60,356 bases of DNA from contig JAQWOR010000027.1 in assembly GCA_029245785.1 (NCBI GenBank), forward strand, positions 1-60,356, read 5' to 3'. This document shows, in pieces, positions 8,892 to 17,703 of the stretch. The stretch's first letter is position 1; each line of letters opens with the position of its first letter. A program made the position numbers and the translations under genes. Source of the DNA: Polaribacter sp. (GTDB lineage: Bacteria; Bacteroidota; Bacteroidia; Flavobacteriales; Flavobacteriaceae). The notes under the pieces are model-generated. The model worked only from the letters and a program-made list of their open reading frames with translations. It had not been told where the DNA came from and made no database searches.

Positions 8892-9992
8892 ATGACTACA
8901 ACGATACTTGAAGCAAAAGACTTAAAAAATGACCCAGTATTTGGACAAAACTCTTTTGATGGACATGAACAAATTGTTTTTTGCAACGACGAAGATACAG
9001 GTTTAAAAGCAATAATTGGAGTACATAATACGGTTTTAGGACCTGCCTTAGGAGGAACAAGGATGTGGACATATCAAAGTGAATGGCACGCATTGAATGA
9101 TGTGTTGCGTTTATCGAGAGGTATGACTTTTAAAGCGGCAATTACAGGGTTGAATTTAGGAGGAGGAAAAGCCGTAATTATTGGCGATGCAAAAACGCAA
9201 AAAAATGATGATCTGATGCGTAGGTTTGGTCAGTTTGTAGATTCTTTAAGTGGAAAATATATTACTGCTGAAGATGTTGGAATGGAAACAAGTGATATGG
9301 ATGTGATACGTGAAGTAACTCCTCATGTTACTGGAATTTCAGAAAGTAAAGGAGGCGCAGGAAACCCTTCTCCAATTACTGCATATGGTGTTTATATGGG
9401 GATGAAAGCAGCAGCTAAGCATCAATTTGGTACAGATGATTTAGCAGGAAAAAAAGTATTATTACAAGGAGTTGGGCATGTTGGAGAGACGTTGCTAAAA
9501 CATATTACTGATGAAGGAGCTCAGGTAATCATCAATGATATCAATGAAGCTCGTCTAGAGGAATTAAGTAAGAAATACAATGCCAGTGTAATACTTGGAA
9601 ATGATATTTATGGATTGGATGTTGATATTTATGCGCCGTGTGCTTTAGGAGCAACCATTAATGACGCAACCATCAATCAATTAAAAGCAACAGTTATTGC
9701 GGGGGCAGCAAACAATCAATTGGCTGACGAGGTAAAGCACGGAAGATTGTTGCGAGAAAAAGGAATTGCATATGCGCCAGATTTTTTAATCAACGCAGGA
9801 GGGATTATCAATGTGTATGCTGAGTTGGAAGGATATGGGAAGAATGAAATTATCAAAAAAACAGAAAATATATACCATACAACATTGGCAATTTTTAAGC
9901 AATCTGAAGTAGAAAACACAACAACACATAAGGCGGCGTTAGATATCGCTCAAGAGAGAATAAACACTCGTAAAAAGGAGTTAAACAACTAG
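8892..9992 (+). CDS. Leucine (Glu/Leu/Phe/Val-type) dehydrogenase
   Basis: A 366-residue NAD-dependent amino acid dehydrogenase that oxidatively deaminates branched-chain amino acids to 2-oxo acids. The N-terminal catalytic domain has GPALGGTRMW (50-59) and Lys81 and Lys93, spaced 12 apart as the substrate-binding and catalytic lysines of Bacillus LeuDH (68 and 80); Lys93 sits in LGGGKAVI. The Rossmann dinucleotide motif GVGHVG is at 193-198. The length matches leucine rather than glutamate dehydrogenase. It has its own consensus promoter, and a terminator-like hairpin follows 29 bases after the stop. Confidence 0.9.
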   Translation: MTTTILEAKDLKNDPVFGQNSFDGHEQIVFCNDEDTGLKAIIGVHNTVLGPALGGTRMWTYQSEWHALNDVLRLSRGMTFKAAITGLNLGGGKAVIIGDAKTQKNDDLMRRFGQFVDSLSGKYITAEDVGMETSDMDVIREVTPHVTGISESKGGAGNPSPITAYGVYMGMKAAAKHQFGTDDLAGKKVLLQGVGHVGETLLKHITDEGAQVIINDINEARLEELSKKYNASVILGNDIYGLDVDIYAPCALGATINDATINQLKATVIAGAANNQLADEVKHGRLLREKGIAYAPDFLINAGGIINVYAELEGYGKNEIIKKTENIYHTTLAIFKQSEVENTTTHKAALDIAQERINTRKKELNN

Positions 9993-10012
9993 AAAAACTC
10001 AATAAATAGTTT

Positions 10013-10020
10013 TACTTTTG
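10013..10020 (+). promoter_or_regulatory. -7 element upstream of nusB
   Basis: TACTTTTG fits TAnnTTTG, 49 bases before the nusB start. It sits directly against the hairpin that follows. Confidence 0.55.
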
Positions 10021-10021
10021 C

Positions 10022-10053
10022 AACGCGATAGAATTTTCTTTCGCGTTTTTTTT
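10022..10053 (+). terminator. Hairpin with T-tract between leucine dehydrogenase and nusB
   Basis: Arms AACGCGA (10022-10028) and TCGCGTT (10041-10047) enclose a 12-base loop and run into eight T residues. It most simply ends the upstream transcript. It also lies where a transcript from the 10013-10020 promoter would begin. Confidence 0.7.
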
Positions 10054-10069
10054 AAACAAGTTCTTTAGA

Positions 10070-11008
10070 ATGATCAATAGAAGACATATTCGAGTTAAGG
10101 TAATGCAATCAGTTTACGCAATGATAACTTCAAAAGCGAATGACTTGATTAAAGAAGAAAAATTCTTAACATACAGTAATCAAAAATTATTAGACTTATA
10201 TGTGTTACAGCTTCAATTGATGGTTGAAGTTCAGAAGTTTGCTACTAATAAATTGAAGATTTCTAAACAAAAACATTTAGCAACCAACGAAGATTTAAAT
10301 CCGAACACAAAATTTATAGACAACAAAGTTATCGGCAGCTTACTTAATAGTACGTCTTTAACAACGTATGTTATCGATAAAAAATTGGATAACTGGAAGG
10401 AAAAAGATGAGTATGTAGCGATCATTTGGGCCAAACTAGAAAAAAGCACACTGTATAAAGAGTATATGAACTCTGAAGAAAACTCTTTTAAGTTTGATAA
10501 AAATTTTACTCTCAACTTTTTTAAAGAAATAATTGCTCCAGAAGAAAAGCTTTCTGAGTATTATGAAGACGAAACAATTAGTTGGTTGGATGATATTCCG
10601 TTTGTAAATACGTGGGTTGTAAAAACGTTGAGTAGGGTAAAAAAAGACCACGAATTTGTAGTTGGAAAACTATATAAAGACAGTGATGATGAAGAGTTTG
10701 TATTAGACTTGTTTCGGAAAGTGATGTTAAACCATAGCAGTTTTGAAAAAGAAATTAGCAATAAGACGCCCAATTGGGAAACTGAAAGAATTGCTGATAT
10801 AGACATGATTTTAATGAAAATGGCAATTTGTGAGTTTTTAAATTTCTCTTCCATTCCTGTTCGAGTAACAATCAACGAATATATAGAAATTGCAAAAGAT
10901 TATTCTACAAGTAAAAGCAGCTATTTTATCAATGGGGTTTTAGATAAAATCTCTAAAGACTTATCTAAAGAGAAAAGACTTGTTAAAATAGGAAGAGGAT
11001 TGCTATAA
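10070..11008 (+). CDS. nusB: Transcription antitermination factor NusB, long Bacteroidota form
   Basis: NusB, with NusE/S10, binds boxA RNA and promotes antitermination, mainly on rRNA operons. At 312 residues it is more than twice the E. coli protein (139). The N-terminal arginine-rich start (INRRHIRVKVMQSVYAM) is canonical. The NusB fold resumes at about residue 190 and includes DIDMILMKMAICEF...SIPVRVTINEYIEIAK and SSYFINGVLDKI. The region between, about 20-185, is charged and family-specific. A DUF1573 lipoprotein and yajC follow in the same direction, 35 and 6 bases apart. Confidence 0.92.
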   Translation: MINRRHIRVKVMQSVYAMITSKANDLIKEEKFLTYSNQKLLDLYVLQLQLMVEVQKFATNKLKISKQKHLATNEDLNPNTKFIDNKVIGSLLNSTSLTTYVIDKKLDNWKEKDEYVAIIWAKLEKSTLYKEYMNSEENSFKFDKNFTLNFFKEIIAPEEKLSEYYEDETISWLDDIPFVNTWVVKTLSRVKKDHEFVVGKLYKDSDDEEFVLDLFRKVMLNHSSFEKEISNKTPNWETERIADIDMILMKMAICEFLNFSSIPVRVTINEYIEIAKDYSTSKSSYFINGVLDKISKDLSKEKRLVKIGRGLL

Positions 11009-11043
11009 ATTACTATTTTTACAAAAAATAAAACATATTCATC

Positions 11044-11505
11044 ATGAAAAAAACAATTGTATTGAGTTTGCTAGTTGTGTCTTTAGCTTTTACCGCTTGT
11101 AAACCAGAGTCTGCTGCGAATAAAGTAAATAAGGAAAAATTAGTAGAAGCTCAAAAAAGAGATTTGAAAACAAGTATAGGAGCCCCGGTTCTTAAGTTTG
11201 ATAATGCAGATTATAATTTTGGGACTGTGGTTGAGGGAGCCATTGTAGAGAGAACATTTGTGGTTACAAACACAGGAAAATCTCCATTGTTAATTACAGA
11301 CGCTATAACTACTTGTGGATGCACGGTTCCTTCTTGGCCAAAAGATACACCAATTGCGCCAGGAGACTCTGTAGACATCCTTGTAAAATTTAATACTGCT
11401 GGTAAAGTAGGAATACAATCTAAAACGGTTACTTTGTTTACAAATACAGTTATTGGTAGAGAAGCTGTTAGATTAAAAGGATCTGTTACTAAAAAAATAA
11501 TATAA
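11044..11505 (+). CDS. DUF1573 lipoprotein
   Basis: A 153-residue protein with a lipoprotein signal peptide (MKKTIVLSLLVVSLAFTAC, lipid-modified Cys19). One DUF1573 Ig-like domain covers about 50-150: 'DYNFGTVVEGAIVERTFVVTNTGKSPL', the conserved TTCGCTVP, and the closing 'KTVTLFTN'. Such proteins are common and abundant in Bacteroidota; the function is unknown. It sits between nusB and yajC, close enough for one operon, with 6 bases to yajC. Confidence 0.88.
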   Translation: MKKTIVLSLLVVSLAFTACKPESAANKVNKEKLVEAQKRDLKTSIGAPVLKFDNADYNFGTVVEGAIVERTFVVTNTGKSPLLITDAITTCGCTVPSWPKDTPIAPGDSVDILVKFNTAGKVGIQSKTVTLFTNTVIGREAVRLKGSVTKKII

Positions 11506-11511
11506 ATAATC

Positions 11512-11826
11512 ATGAATATTTTTTTACAAGCAAGTGCAGGAGGAATAGGAAGTATGTTGCCATTTTTAGCAATGATTATTGTGATTTATTTCTTTATGAT
11601 TAGACCACAAATGGCACGTCAAAAGAAAGAGAAAAAATTTCAAGCAGAAATTAAAAAAGGAAGTAAAGTTGTTACAAGTAGTGGAATTCATGGAAAAATC
11701 ATGGAGTTCAATGAAAATGACAAAACCGTAGTGATAGAAACAGGTGCTGGTAAAATTAAATTTGAACGCTCTGCAATTTCAATGGAATTAAGTAAAAGGT
11801 ACTTGACTCCAACAGAAAAAAAATAA
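11512..11826 (+). CDS. yajC: Sec translocase accessory subunit YajC
   Basis: A 104-residue inner-membrane protein with one N-terminal helix (about 13-31: GSMLPFLAMIIVIYFFMIRP). The signature 'MIRPQMARQKKEKKFQAEIKKGSKVVTSSGIHGKI' follows it. YajC associates with SecDF-SecYEG in protein export. It is the last gene before a strong terminator, so it probably ends the nusB-DUF1573-yajC operon. Confidence 0.93.
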   Translation: MNIFLQASAGGIGSMLPFLAMIIVIYFFMIRPQMARQKKEKKFQAEIKKGSKVVTSSGIHGKIMEFNENDKTVVIETGAGKIKFERSAISMELSKRYLTPTEKK

Positions 11827-11846
11827 CGACAAAAGAACGGTACTAT

Positions 11847-11885
11847 AAAAAAAAGCTTTCAATTATAATTGAAAGCTTTTTTTTT
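11847..11885 (+). terminator. Terminator after yajC
   Basis: Arms AAAAGCTTTCAATT and AATTGAAAGCTTTT, nearly continuous, followed by further T residues. Confidence 0.9.
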
Positions 11886-11963
11886 GCAATAAATAGAACA
11901 ACCGTTTGTGCTTTAAATTGCTTTACGTAGCTTGCAGTGAATAATTGAATACAAATTGACTGC

Positions 11964-12917
11964 ATGTATAAAAGTAGAAAAGTACGAGAAAATAAAATTC
12001 CAAAAGCCTTTTTTGTGGCTTTGGTATTTGCCTTGTTGTTTTGGTCGTTGATAAAACTGTCTAAAGATTATAAGGTTGTTGTTTCGGTTCCGGTTAGCTA
12101 TGTAAATTTACCGCAAGATAAATTGATTCAAAAAGCGCCTTTAGCCAACATTGAGGTTCAGGTTCAAGGAACTGGATTTAGGCTGATAGGACTAGGCTTT
12201 GCAAACAATGCAATTGATTTAGATGCGAAAAATCTACAAAAAAAAGAAGGCTCAGAATATTTTTTTTTAATACAAAACCAGAAAGCCTCTATTCAAAGTC
12301 AATTATCAGAAAGTTATGAAATTAAGGCTATTTTTCAAGATACATTGTTTTTAGATTTAGGGTTGTTGATTTCAAAAAAAGTTCCGGTAATAGCTAATCT
12401 GGATTTAGAATATAAGCTAGGGTTTCATTTATTAGATAAGCTAGTGTTAGCGCCAGATTCTATTTTAGTATTTGGGCCAGAGGGGCAGGTAAATGATTTA
12501 GAATCATTAGAGTTAGAAGCACGTGAGTTGAAGGATGTTTCTGAAAATATAAAAGAAGAGATTGCTATAAAAAAGCCGATATCGCTAGATAAAATCAAGT
12601 ATACAAATGAAAAAGTGATGGTTATTGGAACTGTAGATAGATTTACTGAAGGAACCATTGAGTTGCCATTTGAAATTGTAAATTTACCAGAAGGGATTTC
12701 TGTAAATACATTTCCTAAAACGGTACGTGTTGTTTATCAGGTAGGCTTGTCTAATTTTAATAAAATTGATAAAAATTCTTTTAAAATTAGTTGTGATTAT
12801 TCGCACTCAGAATTGAACAATGTAACGTACTTAGTTCCAAAAATTTCAAACAAACCAAACTTTGTAACATCTGTAAAGTTGATTCCAAATAAAGTTGAAT
12901 TTCTAATCCAAAAATAA
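11964..12917 (+). CDS. YbbR-like domain membrane protein
   Basis: A 317-residue protein with one N-terminal membrane helix (about 15-31: FFVALVFALLFWSLIKLS) and an extracytoplasmic part made of YbbR-type beta repeats ('VSVPVSYVNLPQDKL', 'VPVIANLDLEYKLGFHLL', 'IELPFEIVNLPEGI'). In Firmicutes the YbbR protein CdaR regulates a di-adenylate cyclase; no cyclase gene is here, so that link is not supported. It lies 2 bases upstream of coaE, which implies cotranscription and probably coupled translation. Confidence 0.85.
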   Translation: MYKSRKVRENKIPKAFFVALVFALLFWSLIKLSKDYKVVVSVPVSYVNLPQDKLIQKAPLANIEVQVQGTGFRLIGLGFANNAIDLDAKNLQKKEGSEYFFLIQNQKASIQSQLSESYEIKAIFQDTLFLDLGLLISKKVPVIANLDLEYKLGFHLLDKLVLAPDSILVFGPEGQVNDLESLELEARELKDVSENIKEEIAIKKPISLDKIKYTNEKVMVIGTVDRFTEGTIELPFEIVNLPEGISVNTFPKTVRVVYQVGLSNFNKIDKNSFKISCDYSHSELNNVTYLVPKISNKPNFVTSVKLIPNKVEFLIQK

Positions 12918-12919
12918 CA

Positions 12920-13510
12920 ATGATTGTTGGTTTAACAGGAGGTATAGGAAGTGGTAAAACAACAGTGTTAGAGCTGTTTAATGCAATTGGAAATATTGCT
13001 ATATACAATGCTGATGTAGAGGCAAAAAAACTGATGAACACCTCAGTGGTAATTAAAGCGAAAATTACAAAAGCGTTTGGAGTGGCGTCTTATAAAGGCG
13101 GAACATTAAACAAAAGATATTTATCTGAGCTTGTTTTTTCTGACAAAGACAAATTGAAACTATTAAACAGTATTGTGCATCCAGAGGTATATGCGCATTT
13201 ACAGGCGTTTGTTTTATCAAATAGAGAGAAAACCTATATTGTTTATGAAAATGCCATTCTGTTTGAAAACAACAGTGATATAATGTGCGATTATGTCATT
13301 GCTGTTGTAGCAGATGAGTCTCTGAAAATGAAGCGAGTGATGGAACGTGATTTAACGACAAAAGAAGCTGTTTTAAAAAGAATGAACAACCAATGGACCG
13401 ACACAAAAAAAGCACTACAAAGTAATTATATTATCGAAAATTATGACGTGGCTACAACAAAGCTTCAAATTAAAAGGATTCATAATAATTTAACAAAAAA
13501 GAAGGGTTAA
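12920..13510 (+). CDS. coaE: Dephospho-CoA kinase
   Basis: A 196-residue P-loop kinase that performs the last step of coenzyme A synthesis, phosphorylating dephospho-CoA at the 3'-hydroxyl. The P-loop GLTGGIGSGKT is at 4-14. It is followed by YNADVEAKKLM, where the Asp is the usual catalytic base, then 'HPEVYAHL' and 'ENAILFEN'. The lid region has 'KRVMERDLTTKEAVLKRMNNQ'. It is adjacent to the YbbR gene. A small stem-loop overlaps the stop. Confidence 0.93.
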   Translation: MIVGLTGGIGSGKTTVLELFNAIGNIAIYNADVEAKKLMNTSVVIKAKITKAFGVASYKGGTLNKRYLSELVFSDKDKLKLLNSIVHPEVYAHLQAFVLSNREKTYIVYENAILFENNSDIMCDYVIAVVADESLKMKRVMERDLTTKEAVLKRMNNQWTDTKKALQSNYIIENYDVATTKLQIKRIHNNLTKKKG

Positions 13511-13524
13511 TATTCTGTAACCCT
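13503..13524 (+). terminator. Weak stem-loop at the coaE stop
   Basis: AGGGTTA (13503-13509) pairs with TAACCCT (13518-13524). The T-tract after it is broken by A residues, so it is a poor intrinsic terminator at best. Confidence 0.4.
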
Positions 13525-13607
13525 AATATTTTTCTTAAAAAAATCTTAAAAATTCAATGTTTTAGTTAATATTTATAGAAAATGTTAATTAAGAAAGTAG
13601 AAACTGC

Positions 13608-13615
13608 TATTTTTG
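13608..13615 (+). promoter_or_regulatory. -7 element abutting the histidine kinase start
   Basis: TATTTTTG matches TAnnTTTG and ends four bases before the ATG at 13620. If used, the mRNA would be leaderless or translation would begin at the ATG at 13632. Confidence 0.5.
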
Positions 13616-13619
13616 AGCA

Positions 13620-15182
13620 ATGGGTAAAAAAATGTTTATTCTTATCGTTGCTTTAATGAGCTTTTCCTTGATTGGAATTATAGCTGTGCAAGTATATTGG
13701 ATAGGCAATGCTGTTGAAGTAAAAAAGCGACAGTTTAAAAACGATGTTCAAAAATCGTTGGCTAGAGTTTCTGAACGTGTCAATGAAAAGGAATATAGTG
13801 AGTTTCAAAGAGTCTTTCAGCCCTATTTTGAAAATAAAGGAAACAGCACAAACAAAGAATTAAGAAAAATCATTTTAGAACAAATTGACACTTCAGGAAA
13901 GCAAAAAGCGTCGTATAGCGTTACCATTATTGAAGATGTTATAAAGCTTCCAAATTTAGAGAGTGATTCTGTTTTTTTAAAAAGAATAACAGGACGAGAA
14001 GATTTTTTCCAATCCAATAAAATAGAAACAGGTATCGATTTTTCTAAAAACAGCAACATCAGCTCGTTTACAAAAACAAACTGGTTTTCTGATGTAGATG
14101 ATCGAATAGGTATACGGGCTTACCAACAATTTAAAACCTTAACACCTATCCATCAAAGAATCAATAACAGAGAACTAAATTCGGCTTTAAAAGATGAGTT
14201 TTCAAAACGGGGAATCAAAATTGATTTTAAATACGGAGTGTATAGTAAAGATGGCCTTTTAACAAAATTAAAATCAGGATATTACACTGTAGATAAAACC
14301 AATAGTATTGGTTACCCTTTATTGATAAAAGATGACGGAGGAAGTGATTTTACGCTATATGTAACTTTTCCCGATCAAAAAGAACATATTTTGGCAGATA
14401 TTTCTAATATTTTATTGCTCTCAGTGTTTTTTATATTCATCATTATTGTAGCATTTTCTAGTTCTTTGTACCAATTGGTGATGCAGAAAAGAATATCAGA
14501 AATTAAAACAGACTTTATCAATAATATGACTCATGAGTTTAAGACACCTATTGCAACGATAAACTTGGCATTGGATGCAATTAAAAACCCAAAAATTATC
14601 AGTGATAGTGAAAAAGTAACCCGCTATGTAAAGATGATTCGTGAAGAGAACAAGCGAATGCATGGACAAGTAGAAACTGTTTTAAGGATATCGAGATTAG
14701 AAAAGAATCAGTTAGAAATAAGTAAGACACCGATTAATATTCACGATATTATTGAAGAAGCAATTTCACATGTTCATTTGTTGGCTTCTAATAAAAGCGG
14801 AGATATAACGAAGCGTTTTCACGCAGTGCAGTCTGAAGTGTTAGGAAGTCATTTACACCTTACAAATGTAGTAGTAAATATATTAGAAAATGCATTAAAA
14901 TATTCTGAAGCATCGCCAAATATAGAAGTGTTTACAGAAAGCACCTCAAAATTCTTTACCATTAAAATTAAAGACGATGGAATTGGAATGAGTAAAAATG
15001 CACAAAAATATGTTTTTAATAAATTTTACAGAGAACATAAAGGAAATGTTCATAATGTTAAAGGGCATGGACTAGGATTGGCCTATGTAAAAGAAATTAT
15101 AGAAAACCACCACGGAACGGTTTTTGTAGAAAGTGAAAAAGGAAAAGGAAGTACGTTTACAGTTAAATTACCATTAATTTAA
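13620..15182 (+). CDS. Two-component sensor histidine kinase (RprX-like)
   Basis: A 520-residue sensor. Membrane helices at about 5-28 and 260-285 bracket a periplasmic domain of about 230 residues with no recognised fold. The HisKA helix has the phospho-accepting His305 in NNMTHEFKTPI. The ATPase domain shows the N box (NILENALKYSE), G1 (DDGIGMS), the F box and G2 (GHGLGLAYVKEI). Size and layout resemble RprX of Bacteroides. The response regulator gene follows after 10 bases, so they form one system. Residues 1-4 may not be translated, because a promoter element lies right before the ATG and another Met is at 5. The signal is unknown. Confidence 0.9.
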   Translation: MGKKMFILIVALMSFSLIGIIAVQVYWIGNAVEVKKRQFKNDVQKSLARVSERVNEKEYSEFQRVFQPYFENKGNSTNKELRKIILEQIDTSGKQKASYSVTIIEDVIKLPNLESDSVFLKRITGREDFFQSNKIETGIDFSKNSNISSFTKTNWFSDVDDRIGIRAYQQFKTLTPIHQRINNRELNSALKDEFSKRGIKIDFKYGVYSKDGLLTKLKSGYYTVDKTNSIGYPLLIKDDGGSDFTLYVTFPDQKEHILADISNILLLSVFFIFIIIVAFSSSLYQLVMQKRISEIKTDFINNMTHEFKTPIATINLALDAIKNPKIISDSEKVTRYVKMIREENKRMHGQVETVLRISRLEKNQLEISKTPINIHDIIEEAISHVHLLASNKSGDITKRFHAVQSEVLGSHLHLTNVVVNILENALKYSEASPNIEVFTESTSKFFTIKIKDDGIGMSKNAQKYVFNKFYREHKGNVHNVKGHGLGLAYVKEIIENHHGTVFVESEKGKGSTFTVKLPLI

Positions 15183-15192
15183 AAACTTTAGT

Positions 15193-15891
15193 ATGGGAAG
15201 CAAAAAAATATTATTAGTAGAAGACGATCCGAATTTTGGAATAATTTTAAAAGATTACTTGGCCTTGCATGATTACAATGTAACACATGCAAAAGACGGA
15301 ATTGAAGGCTTAATTGCGTTTAAAAACAATGATTTTGATTTGTGTATTTTAGATGTAATGATGCCTAGAAAAGACGGGTTTTCTTTAGCTACAGATATCC
15401 GTATGACAAATAAAGAAATTCCGATTATTTTCTTAACTGCTAAGACAATGAAAGAAGATGTGCTAAAGGGGTATCAGGTTGGTGCAGACGATTACTTAAA
15501 CAAGCCATTTGACTCTGAAGTATTGTTGTTTAAATTGAAAGCAATTCTTCAAAGAAAAGAGACCGATAAGGATAAAGAATTTGATAAATTTGAATTTAAC
15601 ATTGGTCGCTTCTTTTTTAATTCTAAATTAAGGCACCTTTCTTTTAATAATGAAGCGCTGCAAAAGCTCTCTCCAAAAGAAAGTAAATTACTAAAAATGT
15701 TGGCCATTCATAAAAATGATTTAATGCCTAGAGAATTAGCCTTGACAAAAATATGGAGAGATGACAATTACTTTACATCGAGAAGCATGGATGTGTATAT
15801 TGCAAAGTTGAGAAAATATTTAAAAAAGGATGAAAATGTTGAAATCATAAATATCCATGGAGAAGGGTTTAGAATGGTAGAGAATTCATAA
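15193..15891 (+). CDS. OmpR-family response regulator (RprY-like)
   Basis: A 232-residue DNA-binding regulator paired with the kinase upstream. The receiver domain has the acidic pair Asp11-Asp12, phospho-acceptor Asp54 (ILDVMMP), Thr82 and Lys104 (LNKPFD). A winged-helix output domain covers about 125-230, with 'LSPKESKLLKMLA' and the recognition region 'RSMDVYIAKLRKYL'. In Bacteroides the relative RprY regulates sodium-pump and respiratory genes; whether that applies here cannot be told. A strong terminator follows. Confidence 0.92.
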   Translation: MGSKKILLVEDDPNFGIILKDYLALHDYNVTHAKDGIEGLIAFKNNDFDLCILDVMMPRKDGFSLATDIRMTNKEIPIIFLTAKTMKEDVLKGYQVGADDYLNKPFDSEVLLFKLKAILQRKETDKDKEFDKFEFNIGRFFFNSKLRHLSFNNEALQKLSPKESKLLKMLAIHKNDLMPRELALTKIWRDDNYFTSRSMDVYIAKLRKYLKKDENVEIINIHGEGFRMVENS

Positions 15892-15910
15892 CCGCCTTAG
15901 TATGCTTCCA

Positions 15911-15953
15911 TACTAAAAAAAGCTCAATGTAATTACATTGAGCTTTTTTAGTA
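15911..15953. terminator. Terminator after the two-component pair
   Basis: A nearly perfect palindrome of 43 bases: arms beginning TACTAAAAAAAGCTCAATG and ending CATTGAGCTTTTTTAGTA, with a short AT loop. Confidence 0.9.
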
Positions 15954-15979
15954 CCTTTATATTCAAAATGTTAATTTAG

Positions 15980-16600
15980 ATGTCAGAATTTATTAAAATC
16001 TACAACGAAAATCCAAATCCGAAAGAAATAGCAAAAGTAGTTAGCGTATTACAAAAAGGCGGACTGATTATTTATCCGACTGATACTGTGTATGGATTAG
16101 GATGTGATATTACCAATACCAAAGCCTTAGAAAAAATAGCAAAGATCAAAGGGGTGAAATTAGAGAAAGCAAATTTTTCTTTTATTTGTAATGATTTAAG
16201 TCACTTGTCAGATTATGTAAAACAAATAGATACGCCAACTTATAAAATCTTAAGAAGAGCATTGCCGGGCCCTTACACGTTTATTTTACCAGGAAGCACT
16301 TCGCTTCCAAAAGTATTTAAAAAAAAGAAGACAGTCGGAATTCGGGTGCCAGATAATGCCATTGCAAGAACAATTGTGACCACTTTGGGAAATCCAATTG
16401 TTTCTACATCTATTTATGATGAAGATGATCTGTTAGAGTACACAACAGATCCTGAATTGATTTATGAAAAATGGCAGCACAAAGTTGATGTTGTTATTGA
16501 TGGAGGTTATGGAGATAATGAACCATCTACAGTGATTGATTTAACAGACAATATACCGGAAATAATTAGAGAAGGAAAAGGAAAATTAGACATACTATAA
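15980..16600 (+). CDS. Sua5/YciO/YrdC family protein (threonylcarbamoyl-AMP synthase type)
   Basis: A 206-residue protein with the YrdC fold. It carries KGGLIIYPTDTVYGLGCD near 30-48, KIKGVKLEKANFSFIC, 'ALPGPYTFILPG' and 'TVGIRVPDN...VSTSIYD'. Family members make threonylcarbamoyl-AMP from threonine, bicarbonate and ATP for the t6A base of ANN-decoding tRNAs. Some (YciO) have uncertain or weaker activity, and the 'KGVKLEKANFSF' motif in place of KRP..KPL suggests the YciO branch. Many Bacteroidota carry a second Sua5 gene, so this one may not be the essential enzyme. Confidence 0.85.
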   Translation: MSEFIKIYNENPNPKEIAKVVSVLQKGGLIIYPTDTVYGLGCDITNTKALEKIAKIKGVKLEKANFSFICNDLSHLSDYVKQIDTPTYKILRRALPGPYTFILPGSTSLPKVFKKKKTVGIRVPDNAIARTIVTTLGNPIVSTSIYDEDDLLEYTTDPELIYEKWQHKVDVVIDGGYGDNEPSTVIDLTDNIPEIIREGKGKLDIL

Positions 16601-16614
16601 ACAAAGAATAGGTG

Positions 16615-17613
16615 CTATTTTAGATCTTTAAAGCGTCTTCTTCCTAAAATAAAATATTGCCAAACAACACTTGTGTGCAAATTATAACTTGCTTTTTTTT
16701 GAAGGGCTTTTCTTTTTTTTAAGAATTTAAAAAAGTGTTGATAAAAGCTAAAATGAGCTTTTACAATGGCCCAAGTATGTATTGGTCTCAGTTCTAGAGC
16801 AAATTTCACTCCAGCAACTCCGTCTAAAATTAAACGAGAAAATACGACAAATAAAAACCATTTTTTCGGAACATTTTTTACCACATTCAGCAAGCTGTTT
16901 CTAAAATTTAAATAGGTTTTATGTGGGTTTGTTTCTTGTAATGTTGCTCCGCCAACATGATATACGGTAGAGGTTCCTGTATATTTTATACGGTAACCTT
17001 CATTTTGAGTTCTCCAACACAAATCGATTTCTTCTTGATGCGCAAAATAATCTTCATCAAAACCACCAAGTTGGTGGTATACTTCTGACCGGATAAACAA
17101 ACATGCTCCAGAAGCCCAAAAAATATCTGAAACATCATTAAACTGTCCGTTGTCTTTTTCTAATTCGTTAAAAATGCGACCTCTACAATAAGGGTATCCA
17201 TAAAGGTCTACAAATCCGCCACCAGCACCAGCATACTCAAATGATGTTTTGTCTTTAAAATCTAGAATTTTTGGCTGAACAATAGCCGTATTTTTCTCAG
17301 CATTAAAAACATCCAAAACAGGAGGAATCCAATTTTCAGTAACTTCAATGTCAGAATTAATTAAGCAATACACATCGGCATTAATATGTTGTAATGCGTC
17401 ATTATATCCTTTGTCATATCCACCATTTTTAGTGTTCTTGACAATTTTTACTGAAGGGTAGTATTCTTTTACAAAAGCAATAGAAGTGTCTGTAGAAGCA
17501 TTGTCAGCAACATAAATATCAGCATGTTCAGCACTGAAATTTACGATGGATGGCAAAAATTGTTCTAATAATTTTTGTCCGTTCCAATTCAATATGACGA
17601 TGGCTGTTTTCAA
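16615..17613 (-). CDS. Family 2 glycosyltransferase
   Basis: A 332-residue GT-A glycosyltransferase of the WbbL/rhamnosyl type. The N-terminus is VILNWNGQKLLEQFLPS, with nucleotide-sugar contacts at DNAS (38-41) and the metal-binding NSDIEV (86-91). An acceptor region follows: 'ASGACLFIRSEVYHQLGGFDEDYFAHQEEIDLCWR', whose ED pair is the usual catalytic-base area. A hydrophobic C-terminal segment (about 255-275) suggests membrane association. Sugar and acceptor are unknown; cell-surface glycan or LPS is likely. It converges on the Sua5-type gene. Confidence 0.88.
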   Translation of the reverse strand: MKTAIVILNWNGQKLLEQFLPSIVNFSAEHADIYVADNASTDTSIAFVKEYYPSVKIVKNTKNGGYDKGYNDALQHINADVYCLINSDIEVTENWIPPVLDVFNAEKNTAIVQPKILDFKDKTSFEYAGAGGGFVDLYGYPYCRGRIFNELEKDNGQFNDVSDIFWASGACLFIRSEVYHQLGGFDEDYFAHQEEIDLCWRTQNEGYRIKYTGTSTVYHVGGATLQETNPHKTYLNFRNSLLNVVKNVPKKWFLFVVFSRLILDGVAGVKFALELRPIHTWAIVKAHFSFYQHFFKFLKKRKALQKKASYNLHTSVVWQYFILGRRRFKDLK

Positions 17614-17703
17614 GGTTGCAAACTTACATTTTAATTGTGATTCTATGCTTTAAAGTTTTCATAATTTGCTATTGTCAGAACCAATATGTGCGTTCTGTGT
17701 AGT

